NCBI RefSeq assembly: GCF_001583695.1
Contig: NZ_LOBC01000014.1
Coordinates: 1-64,000 of the forward strand
Reading direction: 5' to 3'
DNA from: Bacillus wiedmannii
GTDB lineage: Bacteria > Bacillota > Bacilli > Bacillales > Bacillaceae_G
DNA: 64,000 nt
In this document: piece after piece, positions 28,292 to 36,767 of the stretch
How positions within the stretch are numbered: position 1 is the stretch's first letter
Layout: every line of letters begins with the position of its first letter
The notes under the pieces: model-generated
What the model was told of the DNA's origin: nothing
Seen by the model: the letters and a program-made list of their open reading frames with translations, nothing else
Database searches by the model: none
Made by a program: the position numbers and the translations under genes

Positions 28292-28885
28292 ACAAAGCTC
28301 ACTCTCCTTAAAGAGTACAAATTCTGTACTAATTACAGTTTAAATTTCTAAATTCAGCAATTTTTTACGATACCTTGTCTTATAACAAAGTGCAAAAAAT
28401 CTCATTTCATGTAAGCAACAACTTTGAGCAAACAACAATTACTTTTAATAAGTAACTTCTATAATCATTATACAATAGATTTTGCAAGAAATATACAGTA
28501 AATTTCCTTCTAATTGAGAAAACTCTTCCGTGTATTCCACTGCTATGTAACATGATCAAACTCACTTCAGCTGTAATTTAACAATAACCTTCAACCCTCT
28601 TAATACTGGCTTGTCATAGATTTTTCATGTGATATACAGTTATTTCCCCATAATCTTCTCTATAAAAAAGAGAACGTTTTCTTACCTTTTCTTCATAAAT
28701 CAATTAAGAAATGTAAGACTATAAAAGTGAGAATCAAAAGGAACACTTGTTCTTATTTTAACAAACATCCTCATCCATGTCTATACGATTTCTAAAATAA
28801 ATCAATTATTTTTCTGACATTTCTTTCTTTTTTATCTTTTATCTCATACAATAAACATACAGACAGGCAAAGGGGGAATTTGCAA
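28292..28885. other. Long non-coding region upstream of spx
   Basis: This 594-bp A/T-rich stretch has no ORF with a ribosome binding site. It holds the PerR-like box (28459-28473), an imperfect inverted repeat around ATTACTTTTAATAAGTAAC, and GAACACTTGTTC (28741-28752), which has the core of a LexA box. It probably contains several spx promoters and the promoter of the small gene at 28886. Confidence 0.6.
28459..28473. promoter_or_regulatory. PerR-like box in the spx promoter region
   Basis: CTATAATCATTATAC has 12 of 14 matches to TTATAATnATTATAA with a perfect TATAATCATTATA palindrome. On the minus strand it contains a TATAAT, 168 bp upstream of spx, so it overlaps a likely -10. Confidence 0.6.
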
Positions 28886-29089
28886 ATGATTGCTTTTTTT
28901 ATTGATTTTGTCACTGTTGCTGCCCTCATCATCGGAATCACAGCATTGATTGGTGTCATTACAAATAGCATTGGTGAAAAACTCTTTGGCGGAAAAGAAA
29001 AAATGAAGTTTGTTAATAAAAGCTTGGATGTCCAATCCGGCTGGAACCAAGTTGGCGGGAAAGGTGTTTATAAGAAACGTACGTATTAA
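28886..29089 (+). CDS. Small protein with one membrane helix
   Basis: A 67-residue protein: a hydrophobic N-terminus (MIAFFIDFVTVAALIIGITA) followed by a Gly/Lys-rich tail ending VGGKGVYKKRTY. AAGGGGG spaced 9 nt from the ATG at 28886 sets the start; the TTG two codons earlier is too close to it. I do not recognise the family. It has its own terminator, shared with oppA on the other strand. Confidence 0.65.
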   Translation: MIAFFIDFVTVAALIIGITALIGVITNSIGEKLFGGKEKMKFVNKSLDVQSGWNQVGGKGVYKKRTY

Positions 29090-29119
29090 AAAAAGCAGGC
29101 GGTTAGCCTGCTTTTTTTA
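29087..29119. terminator. Bidirectional terminator
   Basis: AAAAAAAGCAGGC / GCCTGCTTTTTTT with a 5-nt loop serves the small gene and oppA. Confidence 0.92.
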
Positions 29120-30763
29120 TTTTTCTACAGATGCCCACTTAAAGCTTAATTCGCCGCCATATTTGTGGATATATACATCTTTAATTGTTTCTCTTTCTAA
29201 TATAGATCTACCTCGTTGGAATACTGGTGCAATTGCTGCATCCTCAAATAAGATTTTTTCCGCTTTTAACAGGTCATTCCAACGTCCTTTTACATCTGAA
29301 CCTTCTTGCTTTGCCTTTTTAATAAGGCCATCATACTGGGCATTAGAATAACTCATTTTATTTTGTGAACCATCTGTTATAAACATATCAAGGAATGTGA
29401 TTGCATCAGGGAAATCAGGTCCCCATCCAGTAAATGAAATATCAAACTGTCCACTATCTTCAAGTTTTAATTTTTGTGCAAATGGTTGCATCTTAATCGT
29501 TACTGTTAGACCTGGTAAATTCTTTTCTAATTCTCCCTTTACATACTCACCAATTTTCTTAGATTCTTCATTATCAAAGTTTAAAAATTCTAGTTCTATT
29601 TTATCCTTACCTAATTCTTTCTTTCCTGCTTCCCAGAATTTTTTAGCTTCCTTCACATCTACTTTTGAAAGTTTTCCATTTTCTTTTCTGAAATCCTGCT
29701 TATCTGGTCCCTTAACAAAATCAGATGGTACTAAACCATAAGCTCCCTTAGAACCATTGTTTAAAATAACCTCACCAATACCATCTCGATCGTATGCACT
29801 AGAAATAGCCTTACGAATATTTTTGTTAGCTAACGCTGGATTTTTTTGATTAAAACGCAAGAAGAACACAGTTGGATCATTAATTGTTTTAAAATCTTTT
29901 TGCCCTTTATACTTATCAACTAATTCCGCTGATAAACCAACTCTGTCAATCGCATTCGTATTATATAAATTAACAGCTGCTCCTGTATCTTTTACAACAT
30001 TAAAATTAACTTCTTCTAATTTCACTTCTTTTTGATCCCAATAACCTGGATTTTTCTTTAGTTGGAAACTTTGTTCATGCTTCCATTCATTTAATACAAA
30101 TGGACCGTTATACAACGTTGTATTTGCTTCCAAACCAAATTTTTCTCCCTGTTCTTTCATATACTTCTCATTTAATGGGAAAAATAGTGGATACACCGTT
30201 AAATCAAGAAAATATGGAACTGGGTTATCCAATTCAACTTCTAATGTATAATCATCTATCGCTTTTACACCTAATTGATCCGGTGATAGCTCTCTTTTAT
30301 TAATTTTCTCTGCATTTTTCACATCTAACATAATATATCCTGATTTCGCTGCCGTATCCGGGTTAACAGCTCTTTGCCATGCATATACAAAATCTTTTGC
30401 TGTTACAGGATCACCATTCGACCATTTAGCGTCTTCACGCAATTTAAATGTATATTTTTTACCATCTTCAGATTTCGTATGGGATTTCGCTACACCTGGA
30501 ACTAACTTATCGCCTTTCCCAAGTCGATATAGCCCTTCCATTGTATTATTCATAACTTTTGAAGAAGCAGCATCCGAGGCAAGTGTTGTATCCATTGTCG
30601 GAATTTCAGACACTTCTGTCAGATTAATAACTTGCTTCGCACCGCTTTTCCCGCTATCCCCTTTTGCGTTCGCTTGCGGTTCATCTTTTTGATAGCTACA
30701 TGCCCCTAACATCATGCTCATCGCTACTGTTGATACTACAAAAACTGGCATCTTTTTTTTCAT
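29117..30763 (-). CDS. oppA: Oligopeptide ABC transporter substrate-binding lipoprotein OppA (stand-alone copy)
   Basis: A 548-residue SBP_bac_5 lipoprotein. The signal peptide ends in a lipobox (MMLGAC, Cys lipidated); the peptide-binding fold follows (ETSEIPTMDTTLA-type start; KYTFKLREDAKWSNGDPVTA; NGPFVLNEWKHEQSF). It is very similar to OppA encoded at 36768-38399. The ORF extends to 30835, but GGAGGGTGG just before ATG 30763 and the start of the signal peptide fix the start. It is unlinked to permease genes by strand and is separated by a MATE gene, so it probably feeds the OppBCDF system encoded at 32708-36640. Confidence 0.93.
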   Translation of the reverse strand: MKKKMPVFVVSTVAMSMMLGACSYQKDEPQANAKGDSGKSGAKQVINLTEVSEIPTMDTTLASDAASSKVMNNTMEGLYRLGKGDKLVPGVAKSHTKSEDGKKYTFKLREDAKWSNGDPVTAKDFVYAWQRAVNPDTAAKSGYIMLDVKNAEKINKRELSPDQLGVKAIDDYTLEVELDNPVPYFLDLTVYPLFFPLNEKYMKEQGEKFGLEANTTLYNGPFVLNEWKHEQSFQLKKNPGYWDQKEVKLEEVNFNVVKDTGAAVNLYNTNAIDRVGLSAELVDKYKGQKDFKTINDPTVFFLRFNQKNPALANKNIRKAISSAYDRDGIGEVILNNGSKGAYGLVPSDFVKGPDKQDFRKENGKLSKVDVKEAKKFWEAGKKELGKDKIELEFLNFDNEESKKIGEYVKGELEKNLPGLTVTIKMQPFAQKLKLEDSGQFDISFTGWGPDFPDAITFLDMFITDGSQNKMSYSNAQYDGLIKKAKQEGSDVKGRWNDLLKAEKILFEDAAIAPVFQRGRSILERETIKDVYIHKYGGELSFKWASVEK

Positions 30764-31167
30764 ACTTCCACCCTCCACAAAAAATGTTAGCCCTTTCATT
30801 TTCAAACAAATAGAAATATATATATGTTCTAACAATTCATATTATACATACAAATATATTTTTTGTATATTTATATTTCTATTTTATTAAAATTTTCTGT
30901 AAAAAAATGTATCCATGTAAACGTTTTATATTACTATTTCCCCTCGCTAAAGTGTCGATAATAACTATTTTTATATTTTTCTAAATTATCAGAGAAAAAT
31001 AATTTTTATATTTCATAATATTTTGTGCATAATTATCCTTCTCTTTTTAACATAAAATTGCAGGCCCTTCATATTAAAAATATGTAGGCTCAAATGGGTG
31101 CAAAGGATAAGAAAGTATGTTACGATACACCTTGCTAAAAATAGATATCGGTAAAGAGGGGACGGAC
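30764..31167. other. Divergent intergenic region oppA / MATE gene
   Basis: A 404-bp A/T-rich region without convincing ORFs. It carries a CodY-like motif AATTTTCTGTAAAAA at 30891-30905 (12 of 15 matches to AATTTTCWGAAAATT), and a weaker AATTATCAGAGAAAA further on. Confidence 0.45.
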
Positions 31168-32562
31168 ATGACAGCAATTCAGGCAAAAAACGGGCCAACA
31201 GAGAAATTAAGTTTATTCTTATTAACATGGCCTATTTTTCTAGAAGTTTTTCTATTTATGTTAATGGGGATCGCTGATACTTTCATGTTAAGTGCATTAT
31301 CAGACGATGCTGTATCTGGGGTTGGTGCAGCGAATCAATATCTCCATATCGCTATTTTGGTACTAGAAGTCATCGGGAACGGCGCAGCTATCGTCGTATC
31401 TCAATACCTCGGTTCCAAACGTTTTATGGAAGCATCTAAAATATCAGCTTTAGCCGTCACATTAAATTTAGTGGTCGGACTCGTTATAAGCGCTGGTTTT
31501 CTTTTATTTTCAAAACATATGATGATGGCAATGAACTTACAAGGCGATGTACTCATGTATGCACAAAACTATTTATCCATCGTCGGGGGAGCTATTTTCC
31601 TTCAAGCTATTATTAATTCATTAGCCGCAATTATCCGCGTACACGGCTTCACAAAGCAAGCGATGTTTATTTCACTTGGAATGAATATTATTCATATCGC
31701 TGGAAACTATGTACTCATTTTCGGGAAATTTGGTTTCCCAGAACTCGGTGTACAAGGGGCTGCCATTTCTTCTGCTGTCAGCAGATTAATCGCTCTTATC
31801 GTTTTCTTCTGGTTACTGTACCGCGTTATGGAATACCGTGTGAAAATACAATATTACTTCACCTTATCAAAAGAATACATCGGGAAAATTTTAAAAATCG
31901 GGATTCCCTCTGCATTTGAGCAAGTTATGTATCAAGCTTGCCAAATTGTCTTTCTGTATTATGCAACGTACTTAGGAACGGAATCATTAGCGGCTAGACA
32001 ATACGCTACGAATATTTCTATGTTCACTTATTTATTCGCTATTGCAATCGGTATGGGAACAGCAATTATTATCGGGCGCCTCGTTGGCGGTGGTGAAAAA
32101 GATGAAGCATATGAACGCGTATGGAAAAGTGTGAAATGGGCAATTGGCGTCACTTTATGTATGGTCGCTCTCGTTATTACATTCCGCACACAATTAATGG
32201 GACTATTTACAGATAATCCGCACATTATTACATTAGGTGCATCAGTTCTTTTACTAAGTATACTACTTGAAACGGGACGCACGATGAACATCGTTATTAT
32301 CAATTCACTTCGTGCAGCTGGTGATGCAAAATATCCTGTTTTAATCGGCGCATTCTCTATGGTGTTAATGAGTTTACCACTCGGTTATTTTTTCGCCTTC
32401 CATTTAGATATGGGGCTCGTTGGTATTTGGCTAGCCATCGCTATCGATGAATGGACACGTGCCATTATTATGTTCTTCCGCTGGAAAAGTAGAGCGTGGG
32501 AGCGTTATGCACTTGTTAAACCTGAAGAAAAAGAAGAGATTGTTTCTGTTCAGGCGCAATAA
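31168..32562 (+). CDS. MATE-family multidrug/cation efflux transporter
   Basis: A 464-residue membrane protein with twelve hydrophobic helices in two repeated halves, of the NorM/DinF-type MATE superfamily (PIFLEVFLFMLMGIADTFMLS; GVGAANQYLHIAILV; second half FEQVMYQACQIVFLYY). It expels drugs or toxins using H+ or Na+. AGAGGGG at 31155-31161 supports ATG 31168 over the earlier in-frame start. It stands alone between oppA and oppF, convergent with oppF. Confidence 0.92.
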   Translation: MTAIQAKNGPTEKLSLFLLTWPIFLEVFLFMLMGIADTFMLSALSDDAVSGVGAANQYLHIAILVLEVIGNGAAIVVSQYLGSKRFMEASKISALAVTLNLVVGLVISAGFLLFSKHMMMAMNLQGDVLMYAQNYLSIVGGAIFLQAIINSLAAIIRVHGFTKQAMFISLGMNIIHIAGNYVLIFGKFGFPELGVQGAAISSAVSRLIALIVFFWLLYRVMEYRVKIQYYFTLSKEYIGKILKIGIPSAFEQVMYQACQIVFLYYATYLGTESLAARQYATNISMFTYLFAIAIGMGTAIIIGRLVGGGEKDEAYERVWKSVKWAIGVTLCMVALVITFRTQLMGLFTDNPHIITLGASVLLLSILLETGRTMNIVIINSLRAAGDAKYPVLIGAFSMVLMSLPLGYFFAFHLDMGLVGIWLAIAIDEWTRAIIMFFRWKSRAWERYALVKPEEKEEIVSVQAQ

Positions 32563-32667
32563 TACTCGTTTGATTAAGGTGTAGTCTTTAGTAAATGAAA
32601 CTTATATGAGCGATGCTTTAAATAAATCGACTTACCGAGAAATGTTGACAACTCTTTTATATAGTAG

Positions 32668-32707
32668 AAAAAAGCCAATCTTCCATAACGGAAGATTGGC
32701 TTTTTTA
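32668..32707. terminator. Bidirectional terminator
   Basis: GCCAATCTTCC / GGAAGATTGGC with a 5-nt loop, flanked by AAAAAA and TTTTTT. Confidence 0.92.
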
Positions 32708-33643
32708 TTATTGATAAATCTCTTTATATTTCTTATACTCTGCTTCAGAGCATAGTACGAAATGTCCTGGGCGAATTTCACGCATTGTCGGTGCTTCACT
32801 AGCATAATCATGCTGAGATGGATCGTATACGATACGTTTACGATTGCGCTCATAATCTGGATCTGGAAGCGGAATTGCTGATAATAGTGATTTCGTATAT
32901 GGATGAATTGGATTCGCATATAACTCTTCACTTGTTGTTAGCTCAACGATTTGACCACGGTACATTACGCCAATGCGGTCACTAATGTATTTTACCATTG
33001 ATAAATCATGGGCAATGAATAAGTATGTTAAACCTTTTTCCTTTTGTAACTTTTTCAGTAAGTTTACAACTTGCGCCTGGATTGATACGTCAAGTGCTGA
33101 GATTGGCTCATCGGCAATGATAAATTCAGGCTCTACAGCAAGTGCGCGGGCGATACCGATACGTTGACGTTGTCCACCTGAGAATTCATGCGGGAAACGG
33201 TTTGCGTGCTCTTTATTTAAACCAACTGTGATTAATAATTCATGAACACGGTCCATACGCTCTTTTTTACCTTTTGCTAGTCCGTGAATATCAATACCTT
33301 CTGCAATAATATCCCCTACTGTCATACGAGGGTTTAATGATGCATATGGATCTTGGAAAATCATTTGCATTTTACGGTTGAATTTCTTCAGCTCTGCACG
33401 TGATTTTTTACCATGTACATTTTCACCATCGAACAACACTTCACCAGCAGTTGCATCATATAAACGAATAATCGTTCTTCCAGTTGTCGATTTACCACAA
33501 CCTGATTCTCCTACAAGACCAAATGTTTCTCCGCGGTAAATATCAAATGAAATATCATTAACCGCTTTGACAACACCACCACTCACGTCGAAGTGCTGTT
33601 TTACATTTTTTACTTCAATTAATTTCTCACGTTGTTTAGTCAT
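32708..33643 (-). CDS. oppF: Oligopeptide transport ATP-binding protein OppF
   Basis: A 311-residue ABC ATPase: Walker A GESGCGKST, signature SGGQRQRIGIARAL, Walker B FIIADEPISALD, then the C-terminal oligopeptide/dipeptide extension (NPIHPYTKSLLSAIP). The ORF may begin with GTG at 33652, but CAGGTG spaced 6 nt from the ATG at 33643 is preferred. It overlaps the oppD stop by 8 bp, showing coupling. Last gene of oppABCDF. Confidence 0.94.
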   Translation of the reverse strand: MTKQREKLIEVKNVKQHFDVSGGVVKAVNDISFDIYRGETFGLVGESGCGKSTTGRTIIRLYDATAGEVLFDGENVHGKKSRAELKKFNRKMQMIFQDPYASLNPRMTVGDIIAEGIDIHGLAKGKKERMDRVHELLITVGLNKEHANRFPHEFSGGQRQRIGIARALAVEPEFIIADEPISALDVSIQAQVVNLLKKLQKEKGLTYLFIAHDLSMVKYISDRIGVMYRGQIVELTTSEELYANPIHPYTKSLLSAIPLPDPDYERNRKRIVYDPSQHDYASEAPTMREIRPGHFVLCSEAEYKKYKEIYQ

Positions 33644-34679
33644 GTTGTTCACCTGCTTTCATTTGAAGAATGCGTTTTTCAACGACTGCCGGTGGTTTTA
33701 CTTCTGGAGCTTGCTCGTGAAGTAACCAAGTTGCCGCATAGTGTGTATCACTTACTTTAAATAAAGGTGGGTCCATTTCAAAATCAATTTTCAATGCCTG
33801 TGGATTACGTGGTGCAAAAGCATCTCCCTTTGGCGGCTTTAATAAATCTGGAGGCGTTCCAGGGATTGCGTATAACTCTTCTTCTGAACCATCTAAACTT
33901 GGCATAGATGCGATTAAGCCCCAAGTGTATGGATGTTTTGGATTGTAGAAAATTTCATCAACCGTTCCAATTTCAACAACTTTACCTGCGTACATAACTG
34001 CTACGCGGTCCGCAACGTTTGCCACTACACCTAAGTCATGTGTAATGAAAATGATTGCCGCTTCTGTTTTTTGCTGAATGTCCTTCATAAGCTCTAAAAT
34101 TTGCGCCTGAATTGTAACGTCTAGCGCTGTTGTCGGCTCATCGGCAATTAATAATTTCGGGTTACAAGCTAACGCCATCGCAATAACTACACGCTGTCTC
34201 ATACCACCTGAGAATTGGTGAGGATATTGTTTTAAACGCGCTTCTGGATTCGGAATACCTACAAGGTCGATTAATTCTAACGCAACTTTACGTGCGTCTG
34301 CTTTACTCATCCCTTGGTGTTTAATAAGACCTTCCATAATTTGATTCCCAATTGTCATCGTTGGATTTAATGATGTCATTGGATCTTGGAAAATCATCGC
34401 GATATCTTTCCCGCGCACTTGCTGCATTTCTTTTTCTGTCAGTTTCGTTAAGTCACGACCTTCAAATACGATTTCACCGTTTTTAATACGCCCTGGAGGA
34501 TTCGGAATTAATCCCATTAACGCTTTAGAAGTAACTGATTTACCAGAACCAGATTCTCCTACAATCGCTAATGTTTCTCCTTTTTTCAAATCAAAAGTAA
34601 CACCGCGTACAGCTTGTACTTCACCTGCATGTGTATCAAAGGAGACTTGCAAATCTTTTACCTCTAGCAATGTTTTCAT
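33636..34679 (-). CDS. oppD: Oligopeptide transport ATP-binding protein OppD
   Basis: A 347-residue ABC ATPase partner of OppF: Walker [16 protein letters not shown], signature [14 protein letters not shown], Walker [14 protein letters not shown]-loop [10 protein letters not shown]. The C-terminal oligo_HPY region ([17 protein letters not shown]) is present. It lies 18 bp downstream of oppC and overlaps oppF. Confidence 0.95.
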   Translation of the reverse strand: MKTLLEVKDLQVSFDTHAGEVQAVRGVTFDLKKGETLAIVGESGSGKSVTSKALMGLIPNPPGRIKNGEIVFEGRDLTKLTEKEMQQVRGKDIAMIFQDPMTSLNPTMTIGNQIMEGLIKHQGMSKADARKVALELIDLVGIPNPEARLKQYPHQFSGGMRQRVVIAMALACNPKLLIADEPTTALDVTIQAQILELMKDIQQKTEAAIIFITHDLGVVANVADRVAVMYAGKVVEIGTVDEIFYNPKHPYTWGLIASMPSLDGSEEELYAIPGTPPDLLKPPKGDAFAPRNPQALKIDFEMDPPLFKVSDTHYAATWLLHEQAPEVKPPAVVEKRILQMKAGEQHD

Positions 34680-34697
34680 TTTTACTTCTCCCCTCTT

Positions 34698-35714
34698 TTA
34701 CTTACGCATTTTTGGATCTAACGCGTCGCGTAATCCGTCTGCCATTAAGTTGAATGCTAAGATTAACATACTGATGACAACCGCTGGGATGAACATCATA
34801 TGTGGATACGTTTGAATTGATTTATAACCATCGTTTACAAGAGAACCAAGTGATGCGAATGGTGGCTGAATACCTAAACCGATGAAGCTTAAGAACGCCT
34901 CACCAAACACTGCTGTTGGAATTGTAAACATTGTCATTACGATAATTGGTCCCATTACGTTCGGGATTAAGTGTTTTACAATTAATTGTGTATTTGTTGC
35001 ACCTAATGTACGAGATGCTAATACATATTCTTGATTTTTTAATTTCAGGATTTGTCCACGAACGATACGTGACATCCCTATCCAACCTGTAATCGCCATT
35101 GCTAGTGTAATTGACCATATACCAGATCCCATAATGATTACCATTAAAATAACGATGATTAAGTATGGAATACCGTTAATAATCTCCATAACACGTTGCA
35201 TAATATTATCTACTCTACCGCCATAGAACGCTGAAATACCTCCATAAGCAACCCCAATTACTAAGTCAATCGCCGCTGCTAAAAGAGCGATATATAATGA
35301 TACACGCGTACCTTCCCATGTTCTTGTCCATAAATCGCGGCCAAGATCATCTGTACCAAACCAGAAATACTCTTTAATATCACGTTTTTCATATTGGTCA
35401 ACACCATATTGATCTGTACCGTCAAATGGTAGCCAATGAACATTTTCAATAACAGGAATTTTCGGTGGTAATTTCGCACGACCTAAATCTTGCTCTTTAT
35501 AAGAATGCTTACTTACCATCGGTCCTAAGATTGCTAGTAATATAATAAGCGCTAATAAAACGAAACCGAACATTGCTCCTTTATGTTGGAACAAACGTCT
35601 TCTTACATCTTGCCAAAACGTTAAGCTTGGACGGGCAATGACTTCATTATCAACATTATTTTGATTGGCTTGTTGAAATAAATCTGGAGATAATTTTTGT
35701 ACATCTTTCATCAT
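34698..35714 (-). CDS. oppC: Oligopeptide transport permease OppC
   Basis: A 338-residue inner-membrane permease with an N-terminal cytosolic segment, a first helix (GAMFGFVLLALIILLAILGP) and five further helices. The EAA loop (ASRTLGATNTQLIVKHLIPN) contacts the ATPases. It has a larger periplasm-facing loop (residues 75-125) than dipeptide permeases, as other Gram-positive OppC proteins do. Its ATG overlaps the oppB stop by 4 bp. Confidence 0.95.
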   Translation of the reverse strand: MMKDVQKLSPDLFQQANQNNVDNEVIARPSLTFWQDVRRRLFQHKGAMFGFVLLALIILLAILGPMVSKHSYKEQDLGRAKLPPKIPVIENVHWLPFDGTDQYGVDQYEKRDIKEYFWFGTDDLGRDLWTRTWEGTRVSLYIALLAAAIDLVIGVAYGGISAFYGGRVDNIMQRVMEIINGIPYLIIVILMVIIMGSGIWSITLAMAITGWIGMSRIVRGQILKLKNQEYVLASRTLGATNTQLIVKHLIPNVMGPIIVMTMFTIPTAVFGEAFLSFIGLGIQPPFASLGSLVNDGYKSIQTYPHMMFIPAVVISMLILAFNLMADGLRDALDPKMRK

Positions 35715-36640
35715 TTTTTCCCTCCCGCTAAACGAATACGAGGATCAATAATTCCGTATAAAATATCGACAATGAAAATAACTAAGATGAAAATCGCACT
35801 ATAGAAAATTGTAGTTCCCATAATAACTGTATAGTCATTCACTGTAATAGATTTAACGAACTGTTCCCCTAGTCCTGGTACAGCATAAATTTGCTCAATA
35901 ACTAATGTCCCTGTAATTAAACCTGCAACCATTGGTCCTAAAATTGTTACTACTGGAATTAACGCGTTACGAAGTGCGTGTTTAATAATGATAACACCTT
36001 GGCTAATTCCTTTCGCTTTCGCTGTTAAAATGTAATCAGCTTGCATAACTTCAATTAACTCTGCACGAGCAAAACGTGCGATTGTTGCGATAACTGCCAT
36101 CGATAAAGCGATTGTAGGCATTACGGTAAACTCTGGTCCTTTCCAGAATGCTACTGGGAACCACCCAAGTTTTACCCCTACGAAATATTGTAGTAATGCG
36201 GCGAATACGAACGATGGTACCGACATCCCGAGTACGGAAATAATTGTCGCCCCATAATCGACCCACGTATTGTTACGAAGTGCCGCAACGATTCCTAAAA
36301 TTAAACCGATAAATGTTCCTAATATAATCGCTTGTAAACCAAGTTGTGCTGATGGTCCAATGCGATCCACAATCATATCTGTTACTGGACGGTTATCATA
36401 TTGGAATGATACCCCTAAATCACCTTTTGCTAAGTTACCTAAGTAACGTGCATATTGAACTGGTACTGGATCATTTAAGCCATATTTTTCAAGAATGATT
36501 TCTTTTTGTGCCGGTGATAGTTTCTCCTGGTTTTTAAGCGGAGAACCCGGAAGTAATTTCATCAAAAAGAAAGTCAGTGTAGTAATTAAAAATAATGTCA
36601 AAGCCATGTACACGAAACGTTTTAATACATAACGTCCCAT
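35711..36640 (-). CDS. oppB: Oligopeptide transport permease OppB
   Basis: A 309-residue permease with six helices, starting MGRYVLKRFVYMALTLFLIT and containing the EAA loop (TAKAKGISQGVIIIKHALRN) and the final YGIIDPRIRL motif. The ORF reaches 36673, but GGGGAGGTG 7 nt before ATG 36640 and family alignment give the later start. It is separated from oppA by an imperfect terminator-like hairpin, typical for making more binding protein than permease. Confidence 0.95.
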   Translation of the reverse strand: MGRYVLKRFVYMALTLFLITTLTFFLMKLLPGSPLKNQEKLSPAQKEIILEKYGLNDPVPVQYARYLGNLAKGDLGVSFQYDNRPVTDMIVDRIGPSAQLGLQAIILGTFIGLILGIVAALRNNTWVDYGATIISVLGMSVPSFVFAALLQYFVGVKLGWFPVAFWKGPEFTVMPTIALSMAVIATIARFARAELIEVMQADYILTAKAKGISQGVIIIKHALRNALIPVVTILGPMVAGLITGTLVIEQIYAVPGLGEQFVKSITVNDYTVIMGTTIFYSAIFILVIFIVDILYGIIDPRIRLAGGKK

Positions 36641-36711
36641 AGTCAAGCACCTCCCCGTTTTTCTCAAAAGCAATAAGATAGTTTAAAATATTCTTACTTT
36701 TATTTTTTTAA

Positions 36712-36752
36712 AATAAGAGCATATGCCCATCATAGGCATATACCCTTATTCA
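36712..36752 (-). terminator. Attenuator-like hairpin between oppA and oppB
   Basis: On the minus strand AATAAGGGTATATGCC pairs imperfectly with GGGCATATGCTCTTATT, followed by T-rich sequence. Partial termination would give excess oppA mRNA. Confidence 0.6.
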
Positions 36753-36767
36753 TGATGGAAACCATTT

